Source of the DNA: Streptomyces sp. HUAS ZL42
GTDB lineage: Bacteria > Actinomycetota > Actinomycetes > Streptomycetales > Streptomycetaceae
Length of the DNA stretch: 64,000 bases
Direction: 5' to 3'
Assembly: GCF_040782645.1 (NCBI RefSeq)
Contig: NZ_CP160403.1
Span: 9,802,887 to 9,866,886, forward strand
Shown here: in pieces, positions 61,070-64,000 of the stretch
Layout: every line of letters starts with the position of its first letter
Position numbering within the stretch: the stretch's first letter is position 1
Notes under the pieces: model-generated
Told to the model about the DNA's origin: nothing
Databases searched by the model: none
What the model saw: the letters and a program-made list of their open reading frames with translations, nothing else
Translations under genes and position numbers: made by a program

Positions 61070-63625
61070 TCACCAGCGCATGCCCAACGCGTTCAGGTCG
61101 GCGCGGCGTTCCGGACTGAGCTTGGCGGCCCTGCGCCGGGTGTTGTCGATCCAGGCTCCGAGCTTCACGACCGTCTCCTGGCCGTCCTCGCCGTCTCCGC
61201 CCGGTCGGATCGTTTCGACGTGCTTGCGGGGCACCCGAAGATGGCCTTCACGCGTATGGAACTGGCGGGCCGCGGTGAGGTGGGTGACCCACCGCTCGTC
61301 CTGGCTGCGCCGGCCCGGCACCGCGGTTTCGCCCGCACCCGCGGGCTCGACACCGACGGTCTCCAGCAGGAACCGCTGCGCTGACGCCAACTGCTCCCAT
61401 CCGCCCCGCTGCGCACTGATCCAGGCGCCGAGGTCTTCGCCCTGGACAATGAGTTCACCCACCGCAGCCGGGAGGGTGCCGCTGGCGCGGACGTGGGCGA
61501 GGGTGAGCCGATAACAGCGCTGCCAGGCCACGTCCCATCCCTCCGGGGCCCACCCGGGATCGATAGCGTCCAACGCTTCCATACGCTCCTGCGACAGCTC
61601 CCCGGCGTACGAGAGGCCCGTTTCCCCGGCATCGCGTCGTGCGGCGTTCTCACGGGTCTTACGGGCCGCTGCGCGCTGGTTCTTCGCCCATACCCCGATC
61701 GGGAACCCGTCTCCGCCCCAGACCGCGGTGGCCGGCGGCAGGAAATGCCCGTGCACGGCCGCGTACGCGCGGGCCACGGCGAGCCCGGTCTCCCAGGCGG
61801 AGGCTTGCACCGACCACACCATGCCCAACGCCTCGAGCTCGGCGACACGGCTGGCCTCGAGGGTGCCGGCGGCGTAGTAGCGGCGCTGATCAGCGATGAA
61901 CACCCCCAGAGGATAGGAGCCGACCGCTCCCCAGCCTTCAGGGGTGACGTACACGTACGGCACCCGCAGCTCGGTGTGGCCGGTCTCGCGCAGCCACCGC
62001 GAAGCGGCTTCGATCCCGCGCCGCCAGTAGGCGCCTTCGGGGTCGATGACCCGCAGACGCACGAACTGGGTCAGCGCGGCCGGGTCGCGTTCCTCGCTGA
62101 ACCGCAGCACGCCCGCGGCCGCCGTACCCACCCGCATGCCGGCGTCCTGGCCGGCGTCCTCGAAATCCTCCGCCCCGTCCCACAACTCGCCGCTCTCCTC
62201 GGCCTGTTCACCCTCCTGGGCACCCCCGGGCCGGCCGCTGCGCACCCGCGGGTCGGCGAGGGCTTCGATGGTCTCGGTGTCGTGGGCCCGGAGAGCTCCG
62301 AGGATCTTCGCGAGGGTGCCGTACGCGTCCGAGGTGAGCAATTCGTTTGGATCTTCATCCGGCCCGAGGAACACGGGAACGATCAGCGTGGCAATTTTCC
62401 CGGCCCCTGGCTCCATACGCAGAGCACGCCCGACCATTTGCACGATATCGACCATCGACCCGCGTGCGTCCGCGAAAAGCACCGCATCACACTCAGCCGT
62501 ATCCACCCCTTCCCCCAAAACCCGCACGGAGGACAACACCCGCAATTTCGCGGGCACATCCCGCCCTTCGAACCCCGTTCCTCCGAGGAAGTCGGAGGCG
62601 AACTCCTCCAGCACCTGACGGCGCCGGGCGGGCGGGTGTTCACCGTAGAGCCAGTCCGCCCACACCTGCTCCGCGGGCGGGAAAGTGTCGGGGGCGTCAG
62701 CGGCGAGCCGACCCGCGACAGCCGGCATCGCGGCCGCCATCGCCTCCGCCTCAACCACCCGACTGTGGAACGACAGCACACGCCGAACCCGCTCCTCGAC
62801 TGCAGCACGCATCAAACCCGCCTGCACGGCCGCCAACCGGGCTCCCCGCACCACGTCGGAGCCGGCCGCGATCGTCTCCGTGTTGGCCAGTGCGGCGTGG
62901 AGCTCGGGGTCGCGGATGTCGAGGCACAGCACCTGATACGGCGCCACCAACCCCAGCCGAATCGCCTCCGACAACTTCAACTTGTAGGCCACCGGCCCGA
63001 AGACGGGGGAGTCCTCGTCCATGGAGGCCACCAGCCGCGGACGATCCCCCTCGGCCTCCCACACCCGCGCCGTCGCCGTCATATACAACCGCCGTACCGC
63101 CGGCACCTGCGCCTGGTCGTGCACCGCCGCCCACGGCCTGCCCGCATCCCCACTGGTGCGGTGCGCCTCGTCCACCACCATCAAGTCCCACACCGGCAGC
63201 CCCGCCGCATGCGCCCGCTGCACAGTGCCCATGCCGACCGAGGCGTACGTCGCGAACACCGTCACCGTCTCCGGCCCGGCCGTCCACGCCACCAGCTCAT
63301 CCGGATCCGTCGTACACGGCACTCCCTGGCTATCGGCACCCCGCAGCGAGCACACCCCGACCATCGCCCCGTGCCGGCCGCCCTGACGCCACGCGGCAGC
63401 CATCTGCAGCAGCAGATCCAACGTCGGCACCAACACCAGTACCCTGCGCGCGGACAGACGGTTCGTCACCTCCACACCGATCAGAGTCTTCCCGGACCCG
63501 GTGGCGGCGATGACCTGAGCCCTCAGGCCCTCAGGAGGAATTCCCTTCCCCGGCTGCTCCGAAAGACTCCGAAGCACCGAATCCACCGCCTCAACCTGAT
63601 GCGGACGAAGACTCATATGCGCCAT
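61070..63625 (-). CDS. DEAD/DEAH helicase with HA domains, terminal-helicase type
   Basis: 851 residues from ATG 63625 (also GTG 63649 and ATG 63616). SF2 motifs: Q-like LRPHQVEAV, Walker A IAATGSGKTLIG, LVLVPTLDLLLQM, DEAH box VVDEAHRTS, YMTATAR, and the C-terminal domain with VLGEGVDTAECDAVLFAD and QMVGRALRM. From about 530 on there are helicase-associated repeats (W.....A..Y...HG...P......G...G.W...QR; for example AVHGHFLPPATAVWGGDG and LGAWISAQRGGWEQLASAQR). Proteins of this design (TtrA-like) sit next to telomeres of Streptomyces linear replicons and have been linked to conjugal transfer and end metabolism. Here the gene's start is about 285 bp from the first telomere-like palindrome, reading away from the end. 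Confidence 0.92.
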   Translation of the reverse strand: MAHMSLRPHQVEAVDSVLRSLSEQPGKGIPPEGLRAQVIAATGSGKTLIGVEVTNRLSARRVLVLVPTLDLLLQMAAAWRQGGRHGAMVGVCSLRGADSQGVPCTTDPDELVAWTAGPETVTVFATYASVGMGTVQRAHAAGLPVWDLMVVDEAHRTSGDAGRPWAAVHDQAQVPAVRRLYMTATARVWEAEGDRPRLVASMDEDSPVFGPVAYKLKLSEAIRLGLVAPYQVLCLDIRDPELHAALANTETIAAGSDVVRGARLAAVQAGLMRAAVEERVRRVLSFHSRVVEAEAMAAAMPAVAGRLAADAPDTFPPAEQVWADWLYGEHPPARRRQVLEEFASDFLGGTGFEGRDVPAKLRVLSSVRVLGEGVDTAECDAVLFADARGSMVDIVQMVGRALRMEPGAGKIATLIVPVFLGPDEDPNELLTSDAYGTLAKILGALRAHDTETIEALADPRVRSGRPGGAQEGEQAEESGELWDGAEDFEDAGQDAGMRVGTAAAGVLRFSEERDPAALTQFVRLRVIDPEGAYWRRGIEAASRWLRETGHTELRVPYVYVTPEGWGAVGSYPLGVFIADQRRYYAAGTLEASRVAELEALGMVWSVQASAWETGLAVARAYAAVHGHFLPPATAVWGGDGFPIGVWAKNQRAAARKTRENAARRDAGETGLSYAGELSQERMEALDAIDPGWAPEGWDVAWQRCYRLTLAHVRASGTLPAAVGELIVQGEDLGAWISAQRGGWEQLASAQRFLLETVGVEPAGAGETAVPGRRSQDERWVTHLTAARQFHTREGHLRVPRKHVETIRPGGDGEDGQETVVKLGAWIDNTRRRAAKLSPERRADLNALGMRW

Positions 63626-63649
63626 TCCACACCCATTTTCCCGCACCAA

Positions 63650-63909
63650 TTACGGCACGCCATGATGAGATTTCAGTACCCGGCGATGAGTGGGGGAGCC
63701 ATGCAGCCATTATACCAGAATCTATCTGGCTACTAGAGTGACGCATATGAGCCGCCAAAATGGTCGAAAGTGTTCGATCCTGAGGTTCCTGCATTCACAT
63801 GCTGACGGATCGTCAAACGGATAGGCACGCCAGAGCTCCCAGGACCGCACCCAGGGGTCTCTGCACCACCTGACGCCCTGCCATCACCCCTGTAGCTGCT
63901 GCTTTTTAG
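63650..63909. other. Gene-free subtelomeric stretch
   Basis: 260 bp between the helicase start and the palindromes; it contains the presumed helicase promoter on the minus strand. No coding signal. TATACCAGAATCTATCTGG near 63712 is AT-rich for this genome. Confidence 0.5.
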
Positions 63910-63989
63910 CGGAACCGGCGCGCGGAGCGCACCGGTTCCGCCCGGGGGCCGGCGGAGCCGGATCCCCGCAGAGGATCGCGGAGCGATCC
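63910..63989. repeat. Telomere-like palindromes with GGA loops
   Basis: Three hairpins follow each other: 63910-63940 (CGGAACCGG arms around an inner GCGC-GGA-GCGC), 63949-63961 (CCGGC-GGA-GCCGG) and 63973-63989 (GGATCGC-GGA-GCGATCC). GGA triloops closed by GC-rich arms are the form of palindrome I of Streptomyces telomeres (CCCGC-GGA-GCGGG). This supports a nearby linear-replicon end. The true terminus lies beyond the window. Confidence 0.75.
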
Positions 63990-64000
63990 GGTGGCCGGAA

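Noticed and set aside
1..64000. CRISPR arrays, tRNA or rRNA genes
   Set aside because: No set of evenly spaced short repeats, no cloverleaf with conserved GGTTCGAATCC-type loop and no rRNA core sequences were seen on reading both strands.

Overview
The window is high-GC actinomycete DNA, almost certainly from a Streptomyces or close relative. Codon third positions are nearly all G or C, GTG starts are common, and the gene families are typical of the genus: a SARP regulator, a DUF2637/SpdB2 spread protein, SpoIIE-type phosphatases, the BrkB/PAP2/holin-like/DUF3618/DUF4235 envelope cluster and an FxSxx-type RiPP remnant. The right edge looks subtelomeric. A helicase with helicase-associated repeats (61070-63625) is followed by about 260 bp without genes and then by back-to-back palindromes with GGA triloops (63910-63989), the fold seen in Streptomyces telomeres. 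I read the window as the end of a linear chromosome arm or linear plasmid. No tRNA, rRNA or CRISPR array was seen.

Layout. 1-5.4 kb: a signalling operon-like block with an HTH/coiled-coil/membrane protein and an unusual RES-domain/ECF-sigma fusion flanked by two small coupled genes. 5.4-13.1 kb: IS remnants, a frameshifted Suppressor-of-fused-domain gene, and a degenerate IS21-family element that carries a passenger gene and is itself split by a 3.4-kb serine-recombinase element. 13.3-16.4 kb: envelope-stress style operon (YihY/BrkB, PAP2, holin-like, DUF3618, DUF4235). 16.8-25.0 kb: signal-transduction cluster of a CHASE-PAS histidine kinase, a single-domain response regulator, a hybrid kinase with two receivers and an Hpt domain, and a membrane GGDEF protein. 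25.0-31.4 kb: an IS630 element that truncates a TPR gene, a membrane coiled-coil protein, and a graveyard holding radical-SAM, precursor-like, TIR/NB-ARC and DUF4231 fragments resembling a decayed FxSxx RiPP locus.

31.6-37.0 kb: stacked mobile DNA. An IS5-like element has captured an Imm1-type immunity gene, a second IS5-like element carries a coiled-coil/winged-helix partner gene, and a complete-looking group II intron sits in a transposase remnant whose exons can be rejoined on paper. 37.2-39.8 kb: a secreted three-site mannose-type lectin convergent with a SARP regulator. 41.1-46.9 kb: the SpdB2-like protein with three C-terminal repeats and an IS whose left end is duplicated around an unknown gene. 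47.1-53.5 kb: an HTH/coiled-coil/HEAT-repeat protein and a 1,184-residue kinase-receiver-phosphatase. 53.5-61 kb: a MITE-like element, a Tn554-like recombinase trio, a second IS630, and an inverted-repeat-bounded unknown gene. 61-64 kb: terminal helicase and telomere-like palindromes.

The intact genes are mainly sensors and regulators (sigma factor, kinases, c-di-GMP synthesis, SARP) between which mobile elements have nested repeatedly. Frameshifts are common but fall almost wholly in mobile or decayed genes, so most are probably real decay or programmed frameshifting; a few in homopolymers could be sequencing errors.
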